Positions 36,319 to 48,504 of a stretch of 64,000 bases of DNA are shown piece after piece. The stretch is from Microcebus murinus (taxonomy: Eukaryota > Chordata > Mammalia > Primates > Cheirogaleidae): NCBI RefSeq assembly GCF_040939455.1, contig NC_134108.1:85170001-85234000 (forward strand). Direction: 5' to 3'. The position numbers and the translations under genes were made by a program. The notes under the pieces were generated by a model, which did no database searches, had not been told where the DNA came from, and worked only from the letters and a program-made list of their open reading frames with translations. Every line of letters starts with the position of its first letter. The first letter of the stretch is position 1.

Positions 36319-36781
36319 CAATAATCCCCCCTTATCTGTAGCTTCCATTTTTGTGGTTTCACTTTTCATAGTTTCAGTTACCTGTGGTCAACCATGGTTA
36401 GAAAATGTCAGAAATAAACAATTCATAAGTTTTAAATTACAGGCCATTCTGTGGAGTATGATGAAATCTCAGGTCATCCTACTCCATCCTGGCTGGGATG
36501 TGAATCATCCTTTGTCCACTACATACCACACCTGCCCATTAGTCACTTTGCTGTCTCAATTATCAGATTGACCATTTTGGTATCACAGTGCTTGTGTTCA
36601 GGTTACCCCTATGTTATTTAGTAATGACCCCAAAGCACAACAATATTGTGCCCAAATTGTAAATTAAATTTTATGATAGGTATGTATGTATAGGAAGAAA
36701 ACATAATATATATAGGATTTGGTATGATCCCAGCTGGGAGTCTTGGAACATATCCCCCCGCCATAAGGGGGGACTATGGGA
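36319..36781 (+). mobile_element. MER2-type (Tigger1-derived) transposon inside the ERVL provirus
   Basis: The terminal inverted repeats are CAATAATCCCCCCTTAT and ATAAGGGGGGACTATGG, next to TA dinucleotides at 36317-36318 and 36782-36783 (TA is the pogo/Tigger target). The interior contains AGAAATAAACAATTCATAAG, ATCTCAGGTCATCC, a relic of the transposase start (AATGACCCCAAAGCAC at about 36625) and the typical 3' end with GGAGTCTTGGAACATATC. It is short and non-coding, as in MER2 deletion derivatives. Confidence 0.85.
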
Positions 36782-38132
36782 TACATTTTTCAGTAGTGAA
36801 CAGAGCTCCTTTCTCAAGAAGATCCAGCTACCCCTTCATTCAAGGGTTTTTGAGTCTGTAAACTGGCTTAAGTCTGGGAATTGATTGAGGGACCATGACT
36901 CTCTCTTTCTATGATTCAGGTTAGATTTCTGTTCACTTAACCTAGAACTTTTCTGCTTGTACAGAATCTGTTTCACTTCTAGGGACACTATGATGCACTT
37001 GACATTGTCATAGGTCTGTGAGAGTTACACAATTTGAATGCTGCTTTGACTCTACTGTTCATTATGGTAACCACACCCACCTTGCCTTTGGCAGTTGAGT
37101 GCCACCACTTTGATCTCCACCACCCCAAGATTAATTTATTCCCATTGCATTTAAGTTTTCCAATTCAGTGGCCTCAGTTCTCCTGTAAGGTCTGGCCTGC
37201 AGAGAACAGCAATCACAGATCTCTTCAAGGATGCTGGGGCTCCTCTTTTAAATTTATTTCTCACAGTTGTGGTAAAAGTTTGTCTTCTGGACCCTCTGAG
37301 GGTAGGTGAGTAGGTCAACAATGACAAATCAATTCTAGAATTCTGATCTCCTTAAATATTTAAATATGTTGCTCTATGTTAAATCAAGGCAGGTCCAGCA
37401 TTCCCAACTCCCACTCTAGGTCACCTTTGGTTCATGTTTTAAATCAACGAAATAAAATGTTATGACCCCTCTAACTTCTTGAGCTGCAACATTAAATGAA
37501 TAATTGATGCTTAGTGAGCCTGTATCAATACATTCTGTCTGATCAAGCTTTATATTTCTTCCACCATTATCCTAACCCTTACTATTCCATTTACATACAT
37601 GTTCCCTGGACTTGTTTCTGTACAAATTGGAAAATTCAAGTAGTTATTTTTGAGTGTAGCATACTTACTCATGGGTCACACTTTGTAACACATTTTCAGG
37701 GGCATTTTGGGACTTAATTCTAGTCATAAGCCTGGAGAAAGAGGGCTAGTGGGCATGGATACTGAAGAGAATAAGTATTGTCTTACAGGACAGCTCCCTC
37801 ATGGGAGATCATTACTGTTTCCTCAGGTGATGCAGGTTTAAGGCCTTCAGAAAGAGGTGGAGCAGAGCCTCTGTTTCCAGCTGAGTGTGGGGAGGTGCTT
37901 CCACTTCGGGTGAAGAGGCCTCTTCCACTGGCAAAGAAGAGTCATCAGAACTGAAAGGCTCAATATCTCCAAGGTTTTCTGATATGTCCCAATCTAACTT
38001 TCAGGAGCCCATTATTGTTTTATATAATTTTTCTCTTTTTAAACCTTACAGAATGTATTCTCTTTTTTGCTTCTTAGCATCCTGATGGAAACATGGTCCC
38101 AGCAGATTAAAATACAATTATTACCTGCTGTG

Positions 38133-38513
38133 GTCAGTGTCTTAGCTGGTTTAGGCTGCTGTAACACATATGCCTTACTGAGAGGCTTAAACAACAAATA
38201 TTTCTTTTTCATGGTTCTGGACGCTGATAAAGATAAAGGAGCTAGAAGACAATGTCTGCTGAGGGGCCACTTCCTGGTTTGCAGATAACAGTCTTTTTAT
38301 TGCATGCTTATGTGGCCTAGAACACACAGAGCGAGGAAGAAAGCTCTCTTGTGTCTCTTCTTATAAGAGCAATAATCCTATTCATGAACGCTCTACCCTC
38401 ATGAACTAATTATTTCCCAACCGCCCCACCTTCAAATATCATTACATTGTGGATTAGTCTTTACTGTATGAATTCGGGGTGGAGAGGCAGCATAAGCATT
38501 CAGTTTATAGCAA
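38133..38513 (-). mobile_element. 5' LTR of the ERVL/MaLR-like element, antisense
   Basis: Starts TGTCTTAGCTGG on + and shares with the copy at 32692-33053 the order ATAAGAGCAATAATCCTATTCATGA, CTCTACC, CTAATTA, CACCTTC, ATATCATTA and the end CATTCAGTTTATAGCA. The two copies are strongly diverged, as expected of a very old provirus. I could not identify a primer-binding site at its inner edge. Confidence 0.65.
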
Positions 38514-38779
38514 TAAATATGGTATTCTATAGCTAAGTCTCTTAACATTTGGCAGGCATGCTTAAGTTAGACCTTATCATCTCAATCTTAATCAACTGAT
38601 GAAAATATAGGCAGCTTATATCAATAGGGGATGTTTACCCTTAAAATTATTCTTTCTAGTAATGTCATTATTTTTCATGTCAAGATATTTTGGATACTGA
38701 CTCTACCTATCTTTGAGGATTATTTTTAAGGTTATTCAGTATAACATTAATGTTTTCATTAATGTGTTCAGCGTGATAT
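38514..38779. other. Unassigned spacer between ERV pieces
   Basis: AT-rich, no recognisable repeat or gene. It may be eroded LTR sequence belonging to the + strand element that follows. Confidence 0.4.
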
Positions 38780-39366
38780 TAATGTATATTTCGTATTGGT
38801 TCTGTTTTTCTGGCAGACTCTGAGTAATACAGACTTTGGTACTGAGAGTGGTTCTGGAGGAATAGACTTACAAAGATGAGTTTTCTGAACTGGTTATCAA
38901 GTTTCTGGAATTTACTCACTAATTAGATTTAAAGATACTAATGATGCTATTTCCAGTAGTAAAGAGAGCAATGATAGTGCATAGCATAATCTGGCAGTAG
39001 TGAAAAGCAAATTATCAATTGCCATTGATACTTGGTATTAATGGTATTACCATTGATACCATACTCCTAACCAACACTTTCAAGAAGCATAGATCTGGGT
39101 GACTGTATTTGATGCTTTTGAACATTTTTCTCAAACTCAGAAATATAATATGATTGGATAATTGTTCCTAATGTCACCGGACAAAGTGGATAAAGAAAAG
39201 GATGAGCTCAGGAATTTCAATTCTCCATTTAAGTGCCATATAAGTAATCTAAAAGCTTTATGTATTCTCTGAAGGGATACCATTATCTCCTGCAGGCATA
39301 GGGCTGAGATTACTGAAAATCAAACCCAGAATCTCATCATTCAACTGGCTGAAGGTATAGCACATG
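38780..39366 (+). mobile_element. ERVL-like LTR tail and 5' internal region, sense
   Basis: Begins with an LTR end of the form TTGGTTCTGTTTTTCTGGCAGA..TGAGTAATACA. It is followed by GACTTTGGTACTGAGAGTGGTTCTGGAGGAATAGAC and a leader/gag-like stretch (GTAAAGAGAGCAATGATAGTGCATA..CATAATCTGGCAGTA) seen in ERVL elements. It has opposite orientation to the provirus at 32.7-38.5 kb. No open frame of note. Confidence 0.5.
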
Positions 39367-39373
39367 GTTCTCA

Positions 39374-40165
39374 TGGTGGTTAGTTTTATATGTCAACTCA
39401 GTTGGGCCACAGGATACCCAGATATCTCATTAAACATTGTTGGGTGTGTCTGTGAGGGTATTTCGGGAAAAGATTGGCATTTCAGTTGGCGGTCTAAGTG
39501 ACTCTGATAGTCCTCCACAATGCAGGTGGGCACCATCCAATTTGCTAAGGACTTGAATAGAATAAAAAGGTAGAGAAAGGTTTAAATTTGCTATCTACCC
39601 TACTGCGTGATCCAGGACATTGATCTTTTCCCCTCAGTGCTCCTGGTTTTCATGTCTTCATATACAGACTGGAACGGTCATTGATTCTCTGGCTCTCAGA
39701 CCTTTGAACTCACCAGCTCTCCTGAGCCTCCAGTTGGCAGACAGCAGATAGTGGGACTTTTCAAATTCCAGAATTGTGTGAGCAAGTTCCTTATAATGAA
39801 TCTTATATTTATGTCCTACTGACTGACTCTGTTTCTCTGTAGAATCCTGACTAATACAGATTTTGGTATTGAGAGTTGGATGCTGTTGTAATAAATATCT
39901 AAAAATATGGAAGCAACTTTGGAATTAGATAATTGTTAGAAGCTATAAGAATCGCATGTGAGAAGAAGAGATTGTTGTGAAAAAAAATTTAAACACAATT
40001 CTGGTGAGGGTTTGGAAAGGAAAGAGAAGAGATATAGAGAAAGCTCTGTCTTCTTAGAGAACACATAAATGTTCATGTAGAGAATGCTGGTAGAATTATG
40101 GATAGTAAAGGCCATTCTGATTATGTATCAGATAGAAATGAGAAACATGTTATTGGACACTGGAA
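39374..40165 (+). mobile_element. Second class III LTR with start of internal region, sense
   Basis: The LTR runs from about 39374 (TGGTGGTTAGTTTTATATGTCAAC) to 39858 (CTGACTAATACA), followed by a MaLR-like internal start (GATTTTGGTATTGAGAGTTGG...TGTTGTAATAAATATC.AAAAATATGGAAGCAACTTTGG) to about 40165. The internal start differs from that of the preceding piece, so these are two different insertions or subfamilies. Ancient and non-coding. Confidence 0.6.
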
Positions 40166-42204
40166 AAAAAATTTATGTTCAAGATACCATATGTTACAGA
40201 AAAGAAAATCCTCTTTTAGTTTAATTCTAGCAATTTTCCTCTCCAGTTAAAACAATGTTTTTTCCTCTTTCTATACAGTGAGAATGATATAATTCCCTCA
40301 CATTTCCTATTTTGATTTAGTTTTCAGGAAGTTCAAAGTTATATGTTTGTTTCCAATCTCACTAACTGCCCTAACTTGGTTTTCATACCTTCATAACCAC
40401 TTCTATCCTTCTCCCTACCTTAAGAGCATTGCTTTTGTGATTTCCCCCTTTCTTTTATCAATGACTTTATTTTGTATTGATCTTTAGTTGTACATTTTCT
40501 CAAATAAATTTTTGAGGAGCAAGGGAAATGGGAGGATATAATTTACATATAAACAGCATAAATGTTAGAAGTTTTCTGACACTAAGTAGGATATTTAAAT
40601 ACATAATATTCATGATATTTTCAAATCTATAAATAATCCATTATTTTTATTATGCAATCTATATCCAAAACCATGGTTCGCCAAGTAAAATTTGTCTCTT
40701 TAATAATTTGGTAGGTTGGAACCAAATGTCTTAAATAGCAGAATCAATTTTAGTGATATATTTTCAATCTGTTTTGCACATATATTTGCAGATATTCTTT
40801 TAGGATTATTACTAAACACCGGTAGGCAAGTCATAGTATTAGTTTGAAAAATTATAAATTATTAACTATTTATTGAACTTCTACAGTACAGACAGCATTT
40901 TCACTTTATGAAATACGCAAGTCATCATTTCTGAAAGCAATAGCTTATTACATTAGGCAAAATCCTATACCTAGTAAGATAAAGAGTCTATTCTCTGTGT
41001 GTATGCATGTGACAGAGAGAGATTTCTTAAATTAGGTTAATTTCAATATCAGGGCCTAATTTTGAAGAGCAAGACTTCAAGAAGAAACACATTCTTGCTT
41101 TCTTGAAGAGTTTGTATAGAATAATTAAAAATATTCCATACTTTATAGAAAACAGATTTGTGTGTGTTTTGATTTTAAAATGGGTATTTAGATTATTATA
41201 TGCTTACCCTGGATTGGAATTCAGCTGGTTGCATGAGCGTTACCAATGGGAATTGTTAAAAATGTAGGTTCCTGTGCTTGATCCAGATAAATTATTATTT
41301 ATCTCGTCTGGGGTTAAACTAATTAGACTTCTTTGTAACTTTCCTGCAGGTATTATTATACTATGACTAATTAAATCTTTTCTAAAAACTGGGCCTCTCA
41401 AATTAAAGCAGTCTATGGATAATATCATTGGGAAATGATGTCCTCGTAGTATCCTTTCATTTTTATGAGATTAGTCATTAGGGTTTCTAAAAATTAGAAC
41501 ACCATTATATAGTTCCTATTTTCCTATTGATTTTACTTATAAAAATTAAATCATCTTTTCAAAATAAAATAGCAAAAGCACTCTTTAAATTTGCAATGCA
41601 ATTTGAAATATTTAAGGAGAGACAAGTACTTGTATTTTGAGGTGAATTTATTTTTAAACTTTTTTGTGTTTTAAGTGAATGTCTTATATGCACCAAAAGT
41701 CTGGGTATTAAAAAATAGTCTTTACCTATTTAAAAGTAGTGAAAACAATTTGCATTGAAGGGCAGCTATTGTTTTGAAAACAAAGGGCAACTTGAGTGTT
41801 TTACAGGATAAATACTAATTACCCATTATTAGTATACTTATAAAGGAGAAATAAATATTTATATCTTTTGAAAGAGTTTTTCTCTAACATTTCTTGTTGG
41901 TTGAAAAATTTTTATGTTAGATATAACAAAGGCTAAAAAGGCATTCATTGGCTATTAAGATCCGTCATCCACACTCACATTTCAAGAATACAGGTTGATT
42001 AATTTTTACTTTGAAAAGAATATTCCAAATAATTTACTCCAGAAATATAATTTCAATTCTGCTTAACTCCTCTCCTTTCTTGTTAGTACTATCTTCTTCC
42101 ACTATTAAATATCATGACTAATGTCTTTCCCCTTCTCTTGACTAATGCTGTTTTTTTTTTTTTTTACATCTTTCTACTTCTATTTTTCATTTAATTTTTT
42201 AAGA
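40166..42204. other. Unassigned AT-rich intronic sequence
   Basis: No gene. A stretch at about 41245-41330 weakly resembles MER5-like transposons, not strongly enough to call. The T-run at about 42151-42166 precedes the Alu monomer. Confidence 0.45.
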
Positions 42205-42368
42205 TGAGATCTTGCTATGTTTCCCAGGCTGGAGTGCAATGCCTATCCACAGGTACAATCATAGCACACTACAGACACTACAGCCTTGAAATTCTGGGCT
42301 CAAACGATCTTCTTACCTCAGCCTCACAAGTAACTGGGCCTATGGGCTTGAGCCACTGTGCCTGACTT
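42205..42368 (-). mobile_element. FLAM-like free left Alu monomer, antisense
   Basis: A single 7SL-like arm on the minus strand (GAGATCTTGCTATGTTTCCCAGGCTGGAGTGCA ... CTCAGCCTCACAAGTAACTGGGCC ... GAGCCACTGTGCCTGAC) with no second arm. A 9-base duplication (ACACTACAG twice) lies inside. Older and more diverged than the dimeric Alus here. Confidence 0.75.
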
Positions 42369-42567
42369 GGTTTTCATAAAATTTTAAATTGTGCACACAC
42401 AAGACTTATTGCCTCCCTTTCTCTTTTAAATTGAAGTTCTATGTCTTATTTGTAAATCAGCTGCTTTTTACCTTCATGATATAGAAAGCACATTTATGAT
42501 CCAAGGTTCATAAAACTAGTAAATTACTTTTAATTCCTAACACATTAATTATACAAATTGTTCAGGA

Positions 42568-45500
42568 TTTTTTTATTTCAAAATATTAGAGAGATACAAT
42601 TTTTTTTTCTTAAATGGATATGTTGTATGATGCTTAAGTAGGTCCTCTAGTGTGGCCCTCACCAGAATAGTGTTCATTGTGCCTAATAAGATTTTATCCC
42701 TCACCCTCCTCTAAACCTCTACCCTTTTTGGTTTTGAATATACTTTACATCTCTTTGTTCCTGAGTGTGCCCATCATTTAGCTCTCAATTATTAGAGAGC
42801 ACCAGTGGTATTTGTTTTTCCATTCCTGAGATATTTCACTTAGAATAATGGTCTCCATTTCCATCCAAGTTTCTGCAAAACTCCTTTTTATGGCTTAGTA
42901 GTACTCCATGAGGGGTGTGTGGTGTGTGTGTGTATTGTATTTATTCACTTATGAATTGATGGGCACTTAGATTGATTCCATATATTTGCAATTGTGAATT
43001 GTGCTACAATAAACATCTGAATGCAGGGTGTCTTTTGATTTAATAACTTCCTTTGGGTAGATAACAAGTGGTGGGATTACTATGTCAAACAGTAGGTCTA
43101 TGTTTAGCTCTTTGAGAAATCTCTATAAGGTTTTCAATAGAGGTTGTACTCATTTATAGTCCCACCAACAGTGTATAAGTGTTCCTTTTTCACTGCATCC
43201 ATGCCTACATCTATTTGTTTTTGACTTATTAATAATGGCCATTCTGACAGGGTCAAGGTGGTATCTCATTGTGATTTTAATTTGCATTTCCCTGATGATT
43301 AATGATAAGCATTTCTTTCATATGTTTTTTTGGCTATTTGTCTATCTTCTTTTGACAAACTTCTGTTCAAATTGTTTGCCCACTTTTTAATGGGGCTGTT
43401 TTATTCTTGCTGATTTAAGTTCTTTGTAGATTCTATAGATTAGCCCTTTCTCAAATGTATAGTTTGTGAAAATTTCCTCCCATTAAGTAGTTTTTTATTC
43501 ACTATGTTGATATTTCCTTTGCAGTGAAGAAGGTTTTTAATTTAATTAAGTCTTATTTATTATTGTTATTGCTATATTTGTCTTTAAGTTCTTAGTCATA
43601 AGTTCTTTGCCTAAGCTGATGTCTAGAATAGTCTTTCCTGTTTTCTTCTAGAATGTTAATGATTTCATGCCTTACATTTGAGGCTTTTATTCATCTTGAA
43701 TTATTTTTTGTATATCACAAGAGCTAGGAGTCCTGTTTCATTCTTCTGTATGTGGCTATCCAATTTTCCCAACACCATTTATTGAATAAGTCTTCCTTTA
43801 CCCCGTGTTAGTTGTTTCCTGCTTTGTCAGTGACTAGTTGATTGTAAATAGATGGTTTTATTTCTGGATTCTCTATTCTGATCCATTGCTCTATATCTCT
43901 ACATTTGTACCAGTTCCATGGTGTTTTTGTCACTGTATCCTTGTTGTATAATTCGAAGTCAGATGCCTCCAGATTTATTCTTTTTTGCTTAAGATTGCTT
44001 TGGCTACTTGGATTCTTTTTGATTCTAAAATGAAGCATAGAATTATTTTTTCTAGATCTGTGAACCATGGCATTATAAATCATTTTGGCCAGTATGGACT
44101 TTTTAACAATGTTGGTTCTACCATTTCATGAGCATGGGAGTTTTTTTTCCATTTGTTTACATTGGCTGTGATTTCTTTCATTGGAATTATGTAGTTCTCC
44201 TTGAAGAGATCTTTCACCTCCTTGGTTATTCCTAGGTATTTTATTTTCAGTATAGCTATTGTAAATGGTATTGATTTGACTCTCAGATTAACTGTTATTC
44301 TAATAAAAGTCTAATAGAATATATTAATAGAAATGCTACTTGTTTGTGTACATTAATTTTGTTAACCTGAGACTTTGCTGAATTTAATTATCAATTCTAG
44401 GAGTCTTTTATTGGAGTCTTTAGGGCTTTCTAGACAAAAGATCATTTCCTCAGTGAACAGTGATAGTTAGACACCCTCTTTCCTAACTTGGAAACCTTAA
44501 TTTCTTTCTCTTGCCTAATTGTTCTGGCTAGGACTTTCAGTAATATGTTGAATTGACAGTGGGGTACCCTTGTCTTGTTCCAGTTCTTAGGGGGAATGCT
44601 TTCAACTTTTCCCCATTTGGTATGATGTTAGCTGTTGGTTTGTCATATATGGCTTATATAATTTTGATGTATGTTCCTTCTATGCCTACTTTGTTGAGAT
44701 TTTTATCATGAAAGGATGCTGGATTTTGTTAAATGCTTTTTCTGCATCTATTGAGATCATCTGGTTTTCCTTTTTGCATGTTTATATAGTGAATCATATT
44801 TATTGATTTGCATATGTTAAATCATCCTTATATCCCTGAAATAAAACCCACTTGATCATTGTGAATTATCATTTTGTTGTGCTGTTGAATTCTATTTGCT
44901 AGTATTTTATTGAGGATTATTCCATCTATGTTCATAAAGGATATTGGTCTGCAGTTTTCTTATTTTGTTCCCTTGCCTCCTGACTTTGATATTAGGTTGA
45001 TACTGGCTTCATGGAATGAGTTAGGGAGCACTCCCTCCTTCTCAATGTTATGGAATAATTTCTGTAGGATACGTACCAGTTCTTTTTAGGTCTGGTAGAA
45101 TTCAGTTGTGAATCAATCTAGTCCAGGATTTCTTTTTTTTTTTTTTTTTTTTGGTTTGTTTTTCCTTTGGTTTGTAGATTTTTCATTACTGCTTCAGTCT
45201 CACTGCTTGTTATTAGTCTTTTCAGGATTTCTATTTCTTTTTGGTTTAGGCTTGGGAGGTTGTATGTTTCCAAGAATTAATCCATTCCTCTACATTTTCT
45301 ATTTTGTGTGCATAGAAATTTTTGTGGTATTCATGAATGATATTTTATATTTCTATGGTATCATTTGTAATGTCTCCTTTTTTATATCTGATTGAGCTTA
45401 TTTGTGTCCTTTCTCTTCTATTTCTGACTAATTTAGCTAGGATCCTATCAATTATTTTAATCTTTTCAAAGAATCAACTTTTTGTTTGGTTGATTCTTGG

Positions 45501-48455
45501 GGTCTTTTGTTTGTTTATTTGTTTCCATTTTATTTAGTTCAGCTCACTGATCTTTGTTATTTCTTTTCTTCTGCTGGCCTTGGATTTGTATCGTTCTTCG
45601 TTTTCTAATTCCTTGAGGTATAACATCAGCTTGCTAACTTGTGATCTTTCTGTCTTTTTGATGTAAGAATTTAAGGATATAAATTTCTTCCATAACACTG
45701 CTTTTTCTGCATCCTGTAGAATTTTGGATGCTTATGTCATGATTGTGACTTAGTTCAAAAAACTTTCAATTTACAAGTCAATGTCAGCATTGATCCAAGG
45801 ATTATTCAGCAACATGTTTAATTTCCATGAGTTTGTGTAGATTTGACAGTTCCTCTTGGAAGTGATTTCCAGTTTTATTTCACCATGATCTGAGGAGATA
45901 CATGAAATTATTTTAATTTTTCTGAATTTTCTAGGACTTGTATTGTGGGCTAATATATGATCTATCTTGGTAAATGTCTGATGTACTGATGAGAAGAATG
46001 CATATTCTGCAGTTTTGAAGTAGATGTATATAGATGTCTGTTAAATCCATTTGTTCCAGAATCCTGTCTAAGTCTAGTGTTTCTTTGTTGACCTTCTGCC
46101 TCAGTGATCTGTCTAGTTCTGTCAGTGGAGTTTTGAAGTCTCTAGCAATTATGGTGTTTTTCTTTATTTCTTTTCTTAAATCTGGTAGTACTTTATTTAT
46201 TAATCAGGAGCTTCTGTGTTAGATGCATATATATTTAAGATTTTTATATCTTCTGGTTGAATTTCTCCCTTATCATTATATAATGACCATCTTTGTCTGT
46301 TTTTAATTTTTTTAACCATTATTGATTTAAAGTTTTCTTTATTTGATATCAGAATAGCTACTCCTGCTCACTTTTGGTTTCCACTCACATGGAATATTTT
46401 TCTCAATCCCTATACCTTGAATTGATGAGTAACTTTGAAAGTTAGGTGGGTTTCTTGGAAACAGCAGATACTTGTGATCTGTTTTTCTTTTATTGTTATT
46501 TTTTTATCCATTCATCTAGTCTATATCTTTTAAGGAGGACTTAGACCATTTACATTCAATGTTGTTATTGATATGTGAGATATTATACTATTGTGTTCAT
46601 CATATTAAATGATATCTAGTTACTTTGTTTTGTTATGTTATGATTTTATAAGAAATATGGGCTTTAACTTTCAGGTATTTCTGCATTACAGGGTATTGGC
46701 TGTTCGTTTCCATGTGTACAGTACTTTTTAACATTTTAATTTTTGTCTTCAAGCTTTAAAATTCTTTCTTCTGCTTAGTTTAACCTGTTGTTAAAGCTTT
46801 CTGATGTATTTTGCAAATCCCTAAATAATTTTTATTTCTTTAAGTTCTATTATCTCTTTTCTAATGTTATCTTTTAGTAAATTTTTTATTCATATCCTGA
46901 ATTATTATTTTTTTGTTTTATTGAAATGGTTTTCTACCATTTCTTCAATTCCATTCATCTTACTTGCCATCCATAATCTGAATTCCATATTTTTCATTTC
47001 AACAAATTCCTTTTGGTTGGAGTACATTACCAGAGAGCTAGTGTGATCCTTTGAGGGTACTGAGAATACTTGTTTTTTTATATTGCTGGAGTTTTTATGC
47101 TGGCACCTTCTCATCTAGAGCCATTTCTCTCAGCTCAAAACAGATAGCAGATATAGTACACCTCTTTTCCTCTACTAGGATCTCTGTTATTCAGTGAAAA
47201 TAGTGATGGGTCCCTGGATGGTGTAATTGGGCTCTGCTCCAGAAGCTTGATCAGGCAGGAAAAGGGAATGTGCACTGTGAGCCTTTACTGCTGCTGCTCA
47301 GCTACATCTCCCCTGTTCCCTTGTGGTTGTCAACAGGCCACTGTGGCAGAGCCAGACCTTGGTGCCAGGTGCAAATGTGAGGTAATGCTGGGCAGCAGGA
47401 CAAGACATGAGCATGGGATGAAGGAGGTGTGCTATCTTTGGTGTGCCTGCATGCAGGCCTGGGCAGCTGAGGTACTAGGTATGTGGGTGGTGCTAGGTCC
47501 ATGCAGAATGTAGAACATGGAATAGCAGGTGCACAGGACATAGCAGCTCCTAGTGTGGAGTGGGCCAGCAGGTGACAGCTCACGTGTGGAACAGAATGGG
47601 ATCACTGGACAGAGCATACCTGTGGGACCGGGCACCTATGTGAGATGGAGCAGGTCCAAGGAGCATGACACTCATGCGTTTGGGATGGGGTGGCCACAAG
47701 GTGGGGTATGCAGGTGGGGCAGGGTGAACACAGTGTACCACTGTAGGACAGTGTAGGTCCATGGCATGCAGGCCACTCAGATACAAAGGCCATGGCTGCA
47801 CTGGCTTTTGTGCCACTTAGGGCCCTTTAGGCAGCATCAGTGACAATAGCAATCCAGCTGCCCTTGCAGTGGGAAGTGGATGCCGAGAGCTATGAGCATG
47901 TGCTCCACCTGGGTTTCAGAGGAAGTATTCTTGAGTAAGATTTCCCAGGTCACAGCAGCAGCTTCCAGGCCTGTGGTCTCCTACTCTGCCCAGAGTCCTT
48001 GGCGGTGGAGGCAGCAGGGGCACGTGTAACCTGCCCATGGAGCATACAGGAGTGCCAGGATTTCCTGCTCCCTCCCTGCCTGGCAGGGACAAGGGAGGGC
48101 TGTAGTCACAGATCTCACCTCTGGGAAAAAGTAGCATTCTAGGGGCCTGCTGCAGTGGAGGTGCCCTCCTGCCTCCCCAGTTACAATATCCTCAGGGAAA
48201 CATGGAGCCTGGAATTTTCTCCTCTGTCCCTTTCCAAGGTGTAGGCACCTTCCCTAATTACCTCTTGCTCTGCTGAGCAGCTCATCCCACTTTTATCTTC
48301 TTCATTTCACTCCAGCTTCCTCTGCATGCATTCCCAGTGTTCTTGCTCCGGTGGTAAATCCAAATGTGGCTATCTATTCACTACTTTTAATCATTTCCAT
48401 GAGAGCCATGTTGTGCAGGTTTCTTCTAGTCTGCCATCTTGGCCTCTCCCCTTAG
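42568..48455 (-). mobile_element. Near full-length L1, antisense, decayed
   Basis: On the minus strand the order is: 5' end (GGGGAGAGGCCAAGATGGCAG) near 48455; GC-rich 5' UTR to about 47.1 kb; ORF1 N-terminal part (about 47.1-46.75 kb); ORF2 (about 46.5-42.9 kb); and a 3' UTR with poly(A) at 42568. About 590 bases of ORF1, covering its RNA-binding and C-terminal parts, appear to be missing near 46.73-46.75 kb compared with the L1 at 52.9-59.6 kb. ORF2 is full of stops and its RT catalytic box is lost (44437-44466 reads LSLFTEEMIF instead of the family's FADD-type motif). A possible 13-base duplication (42555-42567 and 48492-48504, one mismatch) sits about 36 bases away from the apparent 5' end. 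Confidence 0.9.
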
Positions 48456-48504
48456 CTTTTTTTAAAACTGATTTTTTATTTTCAGTTTTTTAAATTGTTC
48501 TGGA

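Larger units (their letters stand above)
33054..38132 (-). mobile_element. Internal region of an ancient ERVL-like provirus, antisense
   Basis: About 5 kb between two same-orientation LTR copies. Read on the minus strand the gag-like part lies near 37.9-36.8 kb, the reverse-transcriptase part near 36.0-35.1 kb and the integrase side below that. I identify it by resemblance to class III ERVL sequence. All frames are broken by stops and indels. A MER2 transposon (36319-36781) and a (CT)n run (about 35199-35232) have been added inside. It has no coding capacity left. Confidence 0.68.

Noticed and set aside
41245..41330. Possible MER5-like transposon fragment
   Set aside because: Only a short AATTGTTAAAAATG and TCTGGGGT similarity; too weak to list.
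45108..45537. Hydrophobic + frames
   Set aside because: Antisense of L1 ORF2, including a poly(T) run.
47247..48137. GC-rich cluster of overlapping frames on both strands, considered as a CpG-island gene
   Set aside because: It is the 5' UTR of the antisense L1, ending with the typical L1 5' terminus near 48455.
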